The notes: generated from the letters alone by a model not told the origin. Numbered from the stretch's first letter, positions 51,539 through 60,699 are shown. The stretch is 64,000 bases of DNA from an uncultured Collinsella sp. (GCA_900539735.1 UQDE01000006.1:1-64000), one strand, 5' to 3'. Numbers and translations are program-made.

Positions 51539-52579
51539 ATGTCTGAGCTCAACCCCGTCCGCATTGCCGTTATCGGCGCCGGCGCCATGGGCCGCAACCA
51601 CATCCGCTTTGTCACCGAGGAGCCCGAGGCCGAGCTCGTCGCCATCGCCGACGCCTTTGAGGGCGCCCGCGCCACGGCCGAGGCCGCCGGCGTGCCGTTT
51701 TATACCGATCCCGCCCAGATGATGGACGAGGTCAAGCCCGAGGCCGTCATCATCGCCACGCCCAACGACCTACACCTGGGCGTTGCCCGCGAGGCTGTGA
51801 AGCGCAACATCGTGCCGTTGGTCGAAAAGCCGATCTCCAACGACCTGGAGGATGCCCAGGCCTTCGCCGCCGAGGCCGAGACCGCCGGCGTGCCCGTGCT
51901 CGTGGGTCAGCACCGTCGCCACAACCCCTTCGTCAACAAGGCCAAGGAGATCATCGAGTCCGGCGAGCTGGGCAAGCTCACCGTGTCGAGCTTCCACTAC
52001 ATGATCTATAAGAACGACGAGTACTTCGATGTCGAGTGGCGCCGCAAGAAGGGTGCCGGCCCGATCCTGGTCAACCTGGTGCACGACGTCGACCTGCTCC
52101 GCTACCTGCTGGGCGAGCCCGTCGCCGTCCAGGGCATGCAGTCCAGCGCAGCCCGCGGTTTTGAGACCGAGGACTCCGCCGTGGTCAACGTCCGCTTTGC
52201 CGATGGCGCGCTTGCGAGCATGACCATCTCCGACGCCACCGCCAGCCCATGGAACTGGGAAGCCACCGCTCGCGAGGACCCGCAGTACCGCCCCTTCGAC
52301 GCCGACGCCTACTTTATCGGCGGCACCAAGGGCGCCCTGTCGCTGCCCCGCCTGCACCAGTTCTCCTACGACGGCGCCTCCAACTGGCACAAGCCGCTGC
52401 AGATGGAGATCCCGGCCGTGGATCCGGCACTGCCGCACAAGATGCAGCTCAAGCACTTTGTGAAGGTCGTCCGCCGCGAGGTCGAGCCCGTCGTGACCCC
52501 CGCCGACAACGTCAAGACGCTCACGCTTCTCAACGCCGTCAAGGAGGCCGCCGAGACCGGCAACCTCGTCGAGCTGTAA
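51539..52579 (+). CDS. Gfo/Idh/MocA family NAD(P)-dependent oxidoreductase
   Basis: 346 aa with an N-terminal Rossmann fold (VIGAGAMGRNH at about 12-22) and the family signature VEKPISNDLEDA (catalytic Lys of EKP). The C-terminal domain contains GGPxxxxxxHDVD-like VNLVHDVDLLRYLLGEP, with the conserved His-Asp pair. It probably oxidises a sugar, inositol or sugar acid derivative. It is third in the cluster controlled by the divergent LysR regulator. Confidence 0.9.
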   Translation: MSELNPVRIAVIGAGAMGRNHIRFVTEEPEAELVAIADAFEGARATAEAAGVPFYTDPAQMMDEVKPEAVIIATPNDLHLGVAREAVKRNIVPLVEKPISNDLEDAQAFAAEAETAGVPVLVGQHRRHNPFVNKAKEIIESGELGKLTVSSFHYMIYKNDEYFDVEWRRKKGAGPILVNLVHDVDLLRYLLGEPVAVQGMQSSAARGFETEDSAVVNVRFADGALASMTISDATASPWNWEATAREDPQYRPFDADAYFIGGTKGALSLPRLHQFSYDGASNWHKPLQMEIPAVDPALPHKMQLKHFVKVVRREVEPVVTPADNVKTLTLLNAVKEAAETGNLVEL

Positions 52580-52652
52580 TGCCTTAAGAGCGACCGCGGC
52601 AGAAACCCCATGCCGAGCCCCTCGGTCCGCCACCAACAAGCCCCTCTTCTTT

Positions 52653-52686
52653 GCCCCGTGAGCAGCCTCCTGCCCGCGGGGCTTTT
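52653..52686 (+). terminator. Likely terminator of the SDR-MFS-Gfo/Idh cluster
   Basis: GCCCCG (52653-52658) pairs with CGGGGC (52677-52682), followed by TTTT. Confidence 0.55.
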
Positions 52687-52747
52687 GGACTACATTGGTA
52701 ATGATTTTTCTGGAGCGGGGGCTATTTTGCGCCTCAGCTTGGTTCGT

Positions 52748-52911
52748 GCGCCACGAAATGGGACTATCTACTACGTTTAACCGACTACCATCAACCATAC
52801 CGAATTTCGCGAAATAAAAACCGCAGGTAAACGTCTTGCCGATTTTCGGAAAACCCAGGTATGGTCAGCCCCTACGGTTCAAACGTAGTAGATAGGCCGT
52901 TTTCGTGGCGC
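52748..52911. repeat. 164-bp bipartite inverted repeat upstream of tex
   Basis: Two head-to-head copies of a roughly 60-base element. Matching blocks are GCGCCACGAAA 52748-52758 with 52901-52911 (11 perfect), CTATCTACTACGTTT 52764-52778 with 52881-52895 (15 perfect), AACCG with CGGTT, and ACCATACC 52794-52801 with 52858-52865. The centre contains TTTCGCGAAA. It ends 80 bases before the tex start codon. It has no T run. Confidence 0.82.
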
Positions 52912-52991
52912 GGCCCCAAAACAGTCTTTTGGGACGGGTGGTATCCTTGGTAGCCCTGTGCTGCAAACGCACCTTAAACGCAAGGAGTCCC

Positions 52992-55139
52992 ATGGATCTT
53001 ATCGCCCAGCTCGCCCGCGAGCTCAACCTTAAGGCCGCCAATGTCGAGGCAGCCGTCAAGCTCATCGACGAGGGCAACACCATCCCCTTTATCTCGCGCT
53101 ACCGCAAGGAAGCAACGGGCGGCATGGACGACGTTGCCCTGCGCGCACTCGACGAGCGCCTGTCTTACCTGCGCAATCTTGAGCAGCGCAAGGAGGACGT
53201 CATCCTGCTCATCGACGCCCAGGGCAAACTCACGCCCGAGCTCGAGCAGCAGATTCGCGAGGCCACGCAGCTCCAGCGTGTCGAGGACCTCTACAAGCCC
53301 TACCGCAAAAAGCGCATGACCCGCGCGCAGAAGGCCCGCGAGGCAGGCCTGGAGCCGCTTGCCAACATGATCATCATGCAGGCTTCCGCCAAGGGCAGCG
53401 CACTCGACGCCGCCGCGGCATACGTCAACGAGGAAGCCGGCTTCGACACGCCCGAGAAGGCGCTCGCCGGCGCCGCCGACATCGTTGCCGAGACGGTGGC
53501 CGAAGACCCTGAGAACGTCGCCGACCTGCGCGCCTTTACGCAAAACACCGCCGACATCGTCGTCGAGGCCACCGACCCCGCCGAAAAGACTCCCTACGAG
53601 CCCTACTACAGCTATGATGAGCCGCTGCGCCGTATACCCAACCACCGCGTGCTGGCTATCGACCGCGGTGAGCGCGAGGGCAAGCTCCGCGTGCGCGTGA
53701 ACGTCGACGGCGCTGTCGCCACGGCGCGCCTCGGCAGCCGTTGGCCCCGCCGCCAGGGCGTGTTCGCGCCCGTCTTTGACGCCGCCATCGCTGACGGTTA
53801 CAAGCGCCTCATGGCCCCCTCGCTGGAGCGCGAGGCCCGCGCCAAACTCACCGTTCGCGCTCAAACCGAAGCCATCAACGTCTTTGCCAAGAATCTCGAG
53901 GGCCTGCTCTCGGCACGCCCCGTCCGTGGCGCCCGCGTACTCGCGCTCGACCCAGGCTACCGCACCGGCTGCAAGGTCGCCGTCATGGACGAGACCGGCA
54001 AGCTGCTCGACCACGGCGTGGTCTACCCCACCAAGCCGCGCCACGACGTCGCCGGCACTAAGCGCGAGCTCGCCCGCCTCGTCAAGAAGGACGACGTCAA
54101 CACCATCGTCATCGGCAACGGCACCGCCAGCCGTGAGACCGAGGAAGTCGTCTCGGAGTTCATCGCCGAGCAGGCGCCTGGGCTGCGATACACCATCGTC
54201 AACGAGGCAGGCGCGTCGGTGTACTCCGCCTCCGAGCTCGCCAGTCAGGAATACCCCGACCTGGACGTCACCGTGCGTGGCGCCATGAGCCTGGGCCGCC
54301 GCCTGCAGGACCCGCTGGCAGAGCTCGTCAAGATCCCGCCCCAGTCCATCGGCGTGGGCCAGTACCAGCACGACCTTGACCAGACCGAGCTTTCGCGCAC
54401 CCTGGGCCACGTGGTTGAGGACGTCGTCAACCGCGTGGGCGTCGACGTAAACACCGCGAGCGCGAGCCTGCTGGGATACGTATCGGGCATCACGCCGAGC
54501 GTGGCCAAGAACATCGTGGCCTACCGCGAGGAAAACGGTGCCTTCACCGATCGCCGCCAGCTCAAGAAGGTCCCCAAGCTGGGACCCAAGGCATATCTCA
54601 ACGCTGCAGGCTTTTTGCGAATTAGCGGCGGTAAGAACCCGCTCGACGCAACGAGCGTCCACCCCGAAAGCTACGAGGTGGCCACGTCCGTCTTGGAACG
54701 CGCCGGCGTTAAAGCAAGCGAGCTCAGCCGCGGCGGCGTGCCCGACATCGAGCGCCGCCTGGGCAGCATCTCGGCGCTGGCAAGCGACCTGGACTGCGGC
54801 ACCCTCACGCTCATCGACATTGTCAACGAGCTCAAGAAGCCCGGTCGCGACCCGCGCGACGACGCGCCCGAGGTGGTCTTTAGCCGCTCGGCACTTTCCA
54901 TCGACGACCTAGAGCCCGGCATGGAGCTCAAGGGCACGGTGCGCAACGTTGTGGACTTTGGCGCCTTCGTCGACGTGGGCGTGCACCAGGACGGCCTCGT
55001 GCACATCTCCAAGCTGGCCAACCGCTTCGTCAAGCACCCGAGCGACGTGGTGCGCGTCGGCGACACGGTAAAGGTGTGGGTGGAAAAGGTCGATCGCGAC
55101 CGCAAGAAGATCTCGCTCACCATGGTGCAGGGGAAGTAG
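52992..55139 (+). CDS. tex: Tex-family RNA-binding protein
   Basis: 715 aa from the ATG at 52992 (AAGGAG upstream). Domains in order: the N-terminal Tex domain (NTIPFISRYRKEATGGMDD), a YqgF-like RNase-H fold (VLALDPGYRTGCKVAVMDETG), a helix-hairpin-helix pair (NTASASLLGYVSGITPSVAK, FTDRRQLKKVPKLGPKAYLN), and a C-terminal S1 domain (GMELKGTVRNVVDFGAFVDV). Known Tex proteins bind nucleic acid and influence transcription and toxin expression. Here it is a single-gene unit. Confidence 0.93.
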   Translation: MDLIAQLARELNLKAANVEAAVKLIDEGNTIPFISRYRKEATGGMDDVALRALDERLSYLRNLEQRKEDVILLIDAQGKLTPELEQQIREATQLQRVEDLYKPYRKKRMTRAQKAREAGLEPLANMIIMQASAKGSALDAAAAYVNEEAGFDTPEKALAGAADIVAETVAEDPENVADLRAFTQNTADIVVEATDPAEKTPYEPYYSYDEPLRRIPNHRVLAIDRGEREGKLRVRVNVDGAVATARLGSRWPRRQGVFAPVFDAAIADGYKRLMAPSLEREARAKLTVRAQTEAINVFAKNLEGLLSARPVRGARVLALDPGYRTGCKVAVMDETGKLLDHGVVYPTKPRHDVAGTKRELARLVKKDDVNTIVIGNGTASRETEEVVSEFIAEQAPGLRYTIVNEAGASVYSASELASQEYPDLDVTVRGAMSLGRRLQDPLAELVKIPPQSIGVGQYQHDLDQTELSRTLGHVVEDVVNRVGVDVNTASASLLGYVSGITPSVAKNIVAYREENGAFTDRRQLKKVPKLGPKAYLNAAGFLRISGGKNPLDATSVHPESYEVATSVLERAGVKASELSRGGVPDIERRLGSISALASDLDCGTLTLIDIVNELKKPGRDPRDDAPEVVFSRSALSIDDLEPGMELKGTVRNVVDFGAFVDVGVHQDGLVHISKLANRFVKHPSDVVRVGDTVKVWVEKVDRDRKKISLTMVQGK

Positions 55140-55151
55140 ACCACCTAAAGC

Positions 55152-55363
55152 AAGGGTACCCCCTACAGCGGCGTGCAAAATCGCGAGTATTCTGCAATTT
55201 CTGCCGCTCCGAACGCCCCTCAGAGGCAATATAGTCAAAAACAGCCCCCGTTTTAGCATCATCAGAGCCAAAACGGGGGCTGTTCCGTGCTTCAACCAGT
55301 TGGTAAAAACCTTTACCTTGCTGAATATTCTCAATTTTGCACGGCGCAGGCGGGGGTACCTTT
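55152..55363. repeat. 212-bp imperfect inverted repeat enclosing a terminator
   Basis: Arms 55152-55197 and 55318-55363 align over about 46 bases with roughly nine mismatches (cores GGTACCCCC, CGTGCAAAAT and TATTC-GCAA). A perfect 14-bp hairpin lies at the centre (55241-55283). Confidence 0.75.
55236..55283 (-). terminator. Strong hairpin between tex and the aldolase gene
   Basis: ACAGCCCCCGTTTT (55241-55254) pairs with AAAACGGGGGCTGT (55270-55283). On the minus strand it is followed by five T residues, so it ends transcripts from the aldolase gene; tex read-through may also stop here. Confidence 0.75.
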
Positions 55364-55420
55364 GTCCACGGCAGGATATGGAAGCCAATCACCAACCTAC
55401 TTGTAAGCTCGTGTCGGCAG

Positions 55421-55490
55421 CCCCGGCCTTTCCTTTGCCTAGCGCGACCCTCGCGAAGCGCGTGAGCGATAGGGAAAGGAAAGGCCGGGG
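55421..55490. repeat. 70-bp inverted repeat near the aldolase 3' end
   Basis: CCCCGGCCTTTCCTTT (55421-55436) pairs perfectly with AAAGGAAAGGCCGGGG (55475-55490). Just left of it (55368-55383), 16 bases repeat the 3' end of the aldolase gene found at 55524-55539. Confidence 0.75.
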
Positions 55491-55521
55491 CGAACAACCC
55501 GCGGCGCAGCCAGTGTTCGCG

Positions 55522-56226
55522 TTACGGCAGGATATGGAAACCGAGCGAGGCGATATCCTTGGCAAAGCCGCGCACGGTGTCGAGCGAGACCTCGTACGGA
55601 TCACGGCCGATGTTCTTGCGCTTGGCCAGGATGCTGTTGGGCACCGTGATGATCTGGCAACCGCAGGCTTCGGCCTGGCAGATGTTGATGAGCTCACGCG
55701 TGGACGCCCACAGGACCTCGCAGTTGGGCTTGGCGGCGGCCTTCTTGACCGACTCCGTCATAAACGGAATGGGGTCGACGCCGGTATCGGCGATACGGCC
55801 GGCAAAGAGCGAGATGATGGACGGCGTCTCGGCGTCAACGGCCTCGACCATCTCGTCGACCTGCTCGGGCGTAAAGATGGTGGTGACGTTAACCTTGATG
55901 CCGTCGGCCGAAAGCTTGCGGACCAGCTCGGCGGTGGACTCGCCCTTGGTGGTCACGCACGGAATCTTGACGTAGACGTTCTCGGCCCAGGTAGCGATCT
56001 CGCGAGCCTCGACCTCCATGGTCTCGACGTCGTCGGCAAAGACCTCAAACGACACAGACACATCGGTGATGTGGGCCAGGACCTCCTTGGCAAACGCGCG
56101 GTAATCCGTCACGCCGCCCTTCTTCATAAGGGACGGGTTGGTCGTGAAACCCTGAACGTTGCCGTTCTCGTACATGTCGAGCATGCCCTCGAGGTTTGCA
56201 CCGTCAGCGAACACCTTGATTGCCAT
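55522..56226 (-). CDS. Transaldolase / fructose-6-phosphate aldolase family protein
   Basis: A 234-aa small-type transaldolase (FSA/TalC group), short compared with the classical 315 residues. The Schiff-base lysine is in NVYVKIPCV (about 88), and FTTNPSLMKK, VNVTTIFTPEQ and ISLFAGRIADTG are family blocks. The ATG at 56226 has AAAGGA upstream. The group splits between transaldolases and fructose-6-phosphate aldolases and this sequence was not resolved. Transcripts likely stop at the hairpin at 55241-55283. Confidence 0.9.
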   Translation of the reverse strand: MAIKVFADGANLEGMLDMYENGNVQGFTTNPSLMKKGGVTDYRAFAKEVLAHITDVSVSFEVFADDVETMEVEAREIATWAENVYVKIPCVTTKGESTAELVRKLSADGIKVNVTTIFTPEQVDEMVEAVDAETPSIISLFAGRIADTGVDPIPFMTESVKKAAAKPNCEVLWASTRELINICQAEACGCQIITVPNSILAKRKNIGRDPYEVSLDTVRGFAKDIASLGFHILP

Positions 56227-56419
56227 CTGCCTGATTCCTTTCGTTTGCACGCGGGCGTTGAACTGCTAAACACTTTACCTATGTTTATCAAGGCGTGAGC
56301 TGCGGGTTTTTATCTTCTCGGCGAACGGTATAAACACCTCAGTGTTTGGATTGATAAATCGATTGAGCATGTAAAAGCAAAGAGTCGCAGTTTGGGCAAA
56401 CGTCAGAACGCGGGATTCA

Positions 56420-57247
56420 TTAGATGAGGCCGAAATGCTGCATCGCTGTGACGGTGCCGTCGTGTGCGACATCATCAGTCACGTAGTCGGCGAGCGCCTT
56501 GACCTCGGGCATGGCGTTGCCCATGGCCACGGCCGTCTCGACAGCGGCGAGCATACCCAGATCGTTGCCGGAATCGCCAAAGCCAAAGGTGCGCGCGTTG
56601 CCGGTGCGACCCAGGTATTCCAGCGCTCGCGCCACGCCCACGCCCTTGTCAATGCCCTTGGGGCTCAGCTCGCGATTCTGACCACCGGTGTTGCACAGCT
56701 CAAACTCGCGATCGATAAAGCCGTCATCGTTGGCTACGCGAGCCAGGTAGCTCGCGACGATGCACACCTTGCCCACGCGCAGACGGCCGTCGACGCGCAT
56801 CTCCTCGGCGCTGTGCACCACAGAAGTGCCGATCAGAGACGGCTGCTCAACACCCGCGGGTTCCAGGGCAAAGGTAGCCACGTTGGTCTCGAAAAAGGCT
56901 TCAATCCCTGCCGCGGCCATACGGCGTGCCAGCTCCTCGATAACGTCCTCATCAAAGCAGTCCTCGTGTACCACGCGGCCCTCGACCTCGAGCGTCGCTC
57001 CCGCCATGGCAACGACACCCGCCGGGTTCAGCGCGCGCAGGCCATCGGCAATCAGCCACAAGGGACGACCCGTGCAGATAAATGCCTGGTGTCCCGCGTC
57101 GCGCAGACGATGAAACGCCTCGACGACCGCCTGCGAGGGGTGAACCGCCGAAAAGTCCTTGTCGGTCATGTTGTCGGGATCGAACGACGTCAGCGTGCCG
57201 TCCACGTCAAAAAAGAGCACGGCGGAATCGGGGCACGCATCAATCAT
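56420..57247 (-). CDS. Cof-type HAD-superfamily phosphatase
   Basis: A 275-aa cytoplasmic phosphatase of sugar phosphates or similar. HAD motif I is FFDVDGTLTS (nucleophile Asp), motif II FICTGRP, motif III at the conserved Lys in ELSPKGIDKG, and motif IV GFGDSGNDLGML. A C2-type cap lies between. It is divergent from rlmKL with a 75-base gap. The substrate is not predictable. Confidence 0.88.
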   Translation of the reverse strand: MIDACPDSAVLFFDVDGTLTSFDPDNMTDKDFSAVHPSQAVVEAFHRLRDAGHQAFICTGRPLWLIADGLRALNPAGVVAMAGATLEVEGRVVHEDCFDEDVIEELARRMAAAGIEAFFETNVATFALEPAGVEQPSLIGTSVVHSAEEMRVDGRLRVGKVCIVASYLARVANDDGFIDREFELCNTGGQNRELSPKGIDKGVGVARALEYLGRTGNARTFGFGDSGNDLGMLAAVETAVAMGNAMPEVKALADYVTDDVAHDGTVTAMQHFGLI

Positions 57248-57322
57248 ATGGGTTCCTTTCGGGGGCGAGAGTAAACGAAGTATCCATCATATAATGGAGC
57301 GACGCAACCAGAGAGGTCACCC

Positions 57323-59890
57323 ATGGAATTTTACGCAAGCTGCCCCGAGGGCTTTGAGTCCGCACTCGCCGATGAGCTTAAACGCCTCGGGCTTTCGCAT
57401 GTTCGCCGGCTGAAGGGCCGCGCTACATTTGAGGGCGAGCTCGAAGAAGGCTACCGCGCCTGTCTGTGGTCGCGCCTGGCGAGCCGTGTGTTCGTGGTAC
57501 TCGGGCGCTTTGAGGCGCAGGATGCCGATGAACTGTACGATAGCGTTTACGACATCGCCTGGGAGGGCATTGTTCGCCCCGGCGCCACCATCGCCATCAC
57601 CGCCCGCGGCGTGACCGAGCAGCTGCGCAACACGCGCTTCTCGGCCCTGCGCGCCAAGGACGCATTGTGCGACCGCCTGGCCGAGACCACGGGCCGTCGC
57701 GCCGATGTCGACGCCGCCGATCCCGATGTTCACCTGCTGCTTTCGCTGCGCCAGCGCCGCGCGAGCATCAGCCTGGACCTTTCAGGCGACCCGCTGTTCA
57801 AACGCCTGCCGCCCGCAGCGACCCGCGCCGGCGAGGGCGCGCACGTGCTGCGCCCCGACTACGCCGCCCTGGTGCTGGCGCAGGTCGGCTGGACCGCACT
57901 GTGCGAGCGCGAGCTGACGGCCGACGACTACGAGAACGAGGCCCTGCCCACGCTGGTCGATGCCTCGTGCGCCGGCGGCGGCCTGCTGCTGGAGGCCGTG
58001 AACATTCTGACTGACCGCGCCCCGGGCGCCGCACGCGAGCGCTGGGGCTTTGAGGGCTGGCAGCTGCACGACGCCGCTCTGTGGGAGCAGCTGCTTACCG
58101 AGGAACGCGAGCGCGAGGCGGCAGCACGCGAGCGCCAGGCACGCATCGTGGCCGTGGATGTTGACCCCGCCGCCCGCAAGACCGCTGAGCGCATGGTCAA
58201 GTGCGCCGGCTACAAGCGCTTTGTCGATTTTTGCGCCGCCAAATCCGCCACCGTGCTGGACCACGCGGGCGCCGTCGCCGGTGCCGCCGTGGTCGCGGAT
58301 ACGACCGAGACACCGCTTTCGCTCATGCACGACGCCATGACGCTGGTCGGCGAGCTGCGCCGCGCGCCCGAGCTTGCCGCGGCGCCGGTCGCCGCGCTCA
58401 CCCGCGATGGATTGCTGGCCCGCGCGCTCCACGCCGAGCCCGAGTGCTCGATCGCCGTCATGCCCAACAACGAGGAGGCGACCGTCGAAGTCTGGCCTTC
58501 GCTCGACCACGCCGCCGCAGCTTTTGAGGCTGCGACCAGTGCGGATGCCGAGGCCGAGGTCACGGATGCCGACGAAGTCAACGACAACGCCGCCGGCACT
58601 CCCATGCCCGAGCCTGCCGCCACGCTCGACCTGGGCGACGGCAAGCCGCTGCCCGTGCTCATCCCCGAATCCGAGCAGTTCGCCAACCGCCTGCGCAAGA
58701 ACGCACGCCTGCGTCGCAAGTGGGCAAAGCGCGAGGGCGTGAGCTGCTACCGCGTCTACGATGCCGACCTGCCCGATTACTCCGCCGCCATCGATCTGTA
58801 CGAGGGCTGCCCGCAGACGCCGGGCCGCTGGCTCGTCATCGCCGAATACGCCGCGCCCAAGACCATCGACCCCGCACTGGCCCAGGCCCGTATGCTCGAC
58901 ATTCTGGCCATCGCGCCGCGCATCCTAGATGTTCCCGCCGAACACGTGCACGCCAAGGCCCGCATGCGTTCGCGCGGCGGCTCGCAGTACGGCAAGCAGG
59001 GCGCCGGTAAGGGCGCATCAGGCGAGCGAGCCAATATCGCACGCCGTCGTCTGCCGCTTATCGAAGAGGGCGGCCTTACCTTTGCCGTCAACTTTGACGA
59101 CTATCTGGACGTCGGCATCTTCCTGGATCACCGCGTCACCCGCAACCTGGTGCGCGAGCACGCCAAGCAGGCGCGCCGCTTCCTCAACCTGTTTGCCTAC
59201 ACCGGCACCGCCACCTGCTATGCGGCAGACGGCGGCGTCGAGGAGACTGTGACGGCCGACCTCTCCAACACCTATCTGGACTGGGCCGAGCGCAACATGC
59301 GCCAGAACGGCTTTGTGGGGCCGCAGCATCACTTTGTGCGCGACGACGTGCTCGCCTGGATTCGCGACCAGCGCCAGACGCGCAACCGCTGGGACCTGAT
59401 CTTTGTCGACCCGCCCACGTTTTCGAACTCGTCCAAGATGGGCCGCCGCACCTGGGATGTCCAGCGCGACCATGTTGAGCTTTTGGCCGGCGTTTCACGC
59501 CTGCTTGCACAGGGCGGCCATGCCATCTTTAGCTGCAACCTGCGCGGTTTCCGCCCCGAAACGCGCAAGCTCGCGCGCGTGGGCGTCGTGCTGGAGGACA
59601 TTACGGCGCAGACCATCCCCGAGGATTTCGCACGCAACCAGAAGGTGCACCACTGCTATATCGTGCGCCGCCTGCCCATCGAGGACGCCATGGCCGAAGT
59701 CGGCTTTAGCGCCGAGGAGATTGCCGAGCGAACCGAGGAGCTGCGCAACCCCGAGGCCCGCAAGCCCCGTGCAGCAGCGCCCGCGCACGCGCAGGCCGGC
59801 CACGGCAAGTCCAACTTTGCCAGCAAACCCTCCCCTGCCGGCAAGTCCAAAAAGAAGAAGTTCTACGCCAGCAAGCCCAAGGATAAATAG
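57323..59890 (+). CDS. rlmKL: RlmKL-type 23S rRNA methyltransferase with inactive-looking N-terminal (RlmL) half
   Basis: 855 aa, same order as E. coli RlmKL: THUMP domain (about 45-155), RlmL methyltransferase domain, then RlmK domain. The C-terminal RlmK half is intact, with NLFAYTG and the catalytic VDPPTFSNS, and should make m7G2069. In the RlmL half the SAM motif DPMCGSGT is DASCAGGG (213-220) and the catalytic NPPYGER position reads ADTTETP (325-331), although flanking sequence still matches (TDRAPG, RWGF-GW). An acidic linker near 400-440 is extra. The tail is basic, rich in Lys. Confidence 0.92.
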   Translation: MEFYASCPEGFESALADELKRLGLSHVRRLKGRATFEGELEEGYRACLWSRLASRVFVVLGRFEAQDADELYDSVYDIAWEGIVRPGATIAITARGVTEQLRNTRFSALRAKDALCDRLAETTGRRADVDAADPDVHLLLSLRQRRASISLDLSGDPLFKRLPPAATRAGEGAHVLRPDYAALVLAQVGWTALCERELTADDYENEALPTLVDASCAGGGLLLEAVNILTDRAPGAARERWGFEGWQLHDAALWEQLLTEEREREAAARERQARIVAVDVDPAARKTAERMVKCAGYKRFVDFCAAKSATVLDHAGAVAGAAVVADTTETPLSLMHDAMTLVGELRRAPELAAAPVAALTRDGLLARALHAEPECSIAVMPNNEEATVEVWPSLDHAAAAFEAATSADAEAEVTDADEVNDNAAGTPMPEPAATLDLGDGKPLPVLIPESEQFANRLRKNARLRRKWAKREGVSCYRVYDADLPDYSAAIDLYEGCPQTPGRWLVIAEYAAPKTIDPALAQARMLDILAIAPRILDVPAEHVHAKARMRSRGGSQYGKQGAGKGASGERANIARRRLPLIEEGGLTFAVNFDDYLDVGIFLDHRVTRNLVREHAKQARRFLNLFAYTGTATCYAADGGVEETVTADLSNTYLDWAERNMRQNGFVGPQHHFVRDDVLAWIRDQRQTRNRWDLIFVDPPTFSNSSKMGRRTWDVQRDHVELLAGVSRLLAQGGHAIFSCNLRGFRPETRKLARVGVVLEDITAQTIPEDFARNQKVHHCYIVRRLPIEDAMAEVGFSAEEIAERTEELRNPEARKPRAAAPAHAQAGHGKSNFASKPSPAGKSKKKKFYASKPKDK

Positions 59891-59895
59891 ACAAC

Positions 59896-59960
59896 GTTGC
59901 GGTGGAATACGGACTGTTTTGCCTGGAATTAGGTAAATTTAGACCGTATTTCACCGCAAC
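59896..59960. repeat. 65-bp inverted repeat between convergent rlmKL and kdpE
   Basis: Arms 59896-59915 and 59941-59960 pair over 20 bases with two mismatches (core GTTGCGGTG and ATACGG). It could serve as a two-way terminator but has no T run next to the stem. Confidence 0.75.
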
Positions 59961-59985
59961 TCATATTGGGATGGCGGATGCCGAC

Positions 59986-60699
59986 CTATCCCTGGATGAC
60001 CAATCGGTAACCAATACCCACGTGCGTCTGGATATAGCGCGGATGCGCGGGGTCGGACTCAATCTTCTTGCGCAGCGTGCCCATAAAGACGCGCAGGCTC
60101 GCCAGGTCGCTCTTGGTTGCCGTGCCCCAAATCTCGTGCAGGATAAACTGGTGCGTCAGTACCTTGTCGGCGTTGTGCGCCAGCAGGCACAGGAGCTTAT
60201 ACTCGATCGGCGTCAGATGCAGCTCCTCGCCATCCATCGTGGCGATGCCGGCATCAAAATCGATATGCAGCTCACCGGTATCGAACGAGCCCTCGGAGAC
60301 AACGCCACCCGTTTGTGCATACGAAAGGCGCCTGAGCGTCGTGCGAATGCGCGCGAGCAGCTCCTCGACCGAAAACGGCTTGGTCAGGTAGTCGTCGGCA
60401 CCGGCATCGAGCGCGCGAATCTTGTCCGCGTCCTCGCTGCGCGCCGAGACCACGATGATCGGCATGCCCGACCATGCGCGCACCGACTCCACCACCTTGA
60501 CGCCGTCCATATCGGGCAGGCCCAAATCGAGCAGCACAATGCTCGGCGCCTGCGACGAGGCGGCGGCGATGGCGGCATGGGCGGTCTCCACAGCCATATG
60601 GCGCAAGCCGTGCGCCTCGAGCGCGGCAACAATAAGATTGCGAACGGCGGGGTCGTCCTCAACGACCAAGATGAGCGGTTTTACGGCAGAGTTCGGCAC
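59986..60699 (-). CDS. kdpE: Response regulator of the KdpE type (OmpR family)
   Basis: 237 aa from the GTG at 60699 (AAGGAG upstream). The receiver domain has the acidic pair VVEDDP, phospho-acceptor Asp58 in LLDLGLPDMDG and the Lys in YLTKPF. The C-terminal winged helix reads LHLTPIEYKLLCLLAHNADKVLTH and ends RYIQTHVGIGYRLV. It lies four bases after the kinase gene. Known KdpE activates potassium uptake genes; here the potassium permease kup is just upstream on the same strand. Confidence 0.9.
   Translation of the reverse strand: MPNSAVKPLILVVEDDPAVRNLIVAALEAHGLRHMAVETAHAAIAAASSQAPSIVLLDLGLPDMDGVKVVESVRAWSGMPIIVVSARSEDADKIRALDAGADDYLTKPFSVEELLARIRTTLRRLSYAQTGGVVSEGSFDTGELHIDFDAGIATMDGEELHLTPIEYKLLCLLAHNADKVLTHQFILHEIWGTATKSDLASLRVFMGTLRKKIESDPAHPRYIQTHVGIGYRLVIQG

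Noticed and set aside
53041..54662. 562-aa minus-strand frame antisense to tex
   Set aside because: Its length comes from high GC content. The plus-strand protein has all Tex domains.
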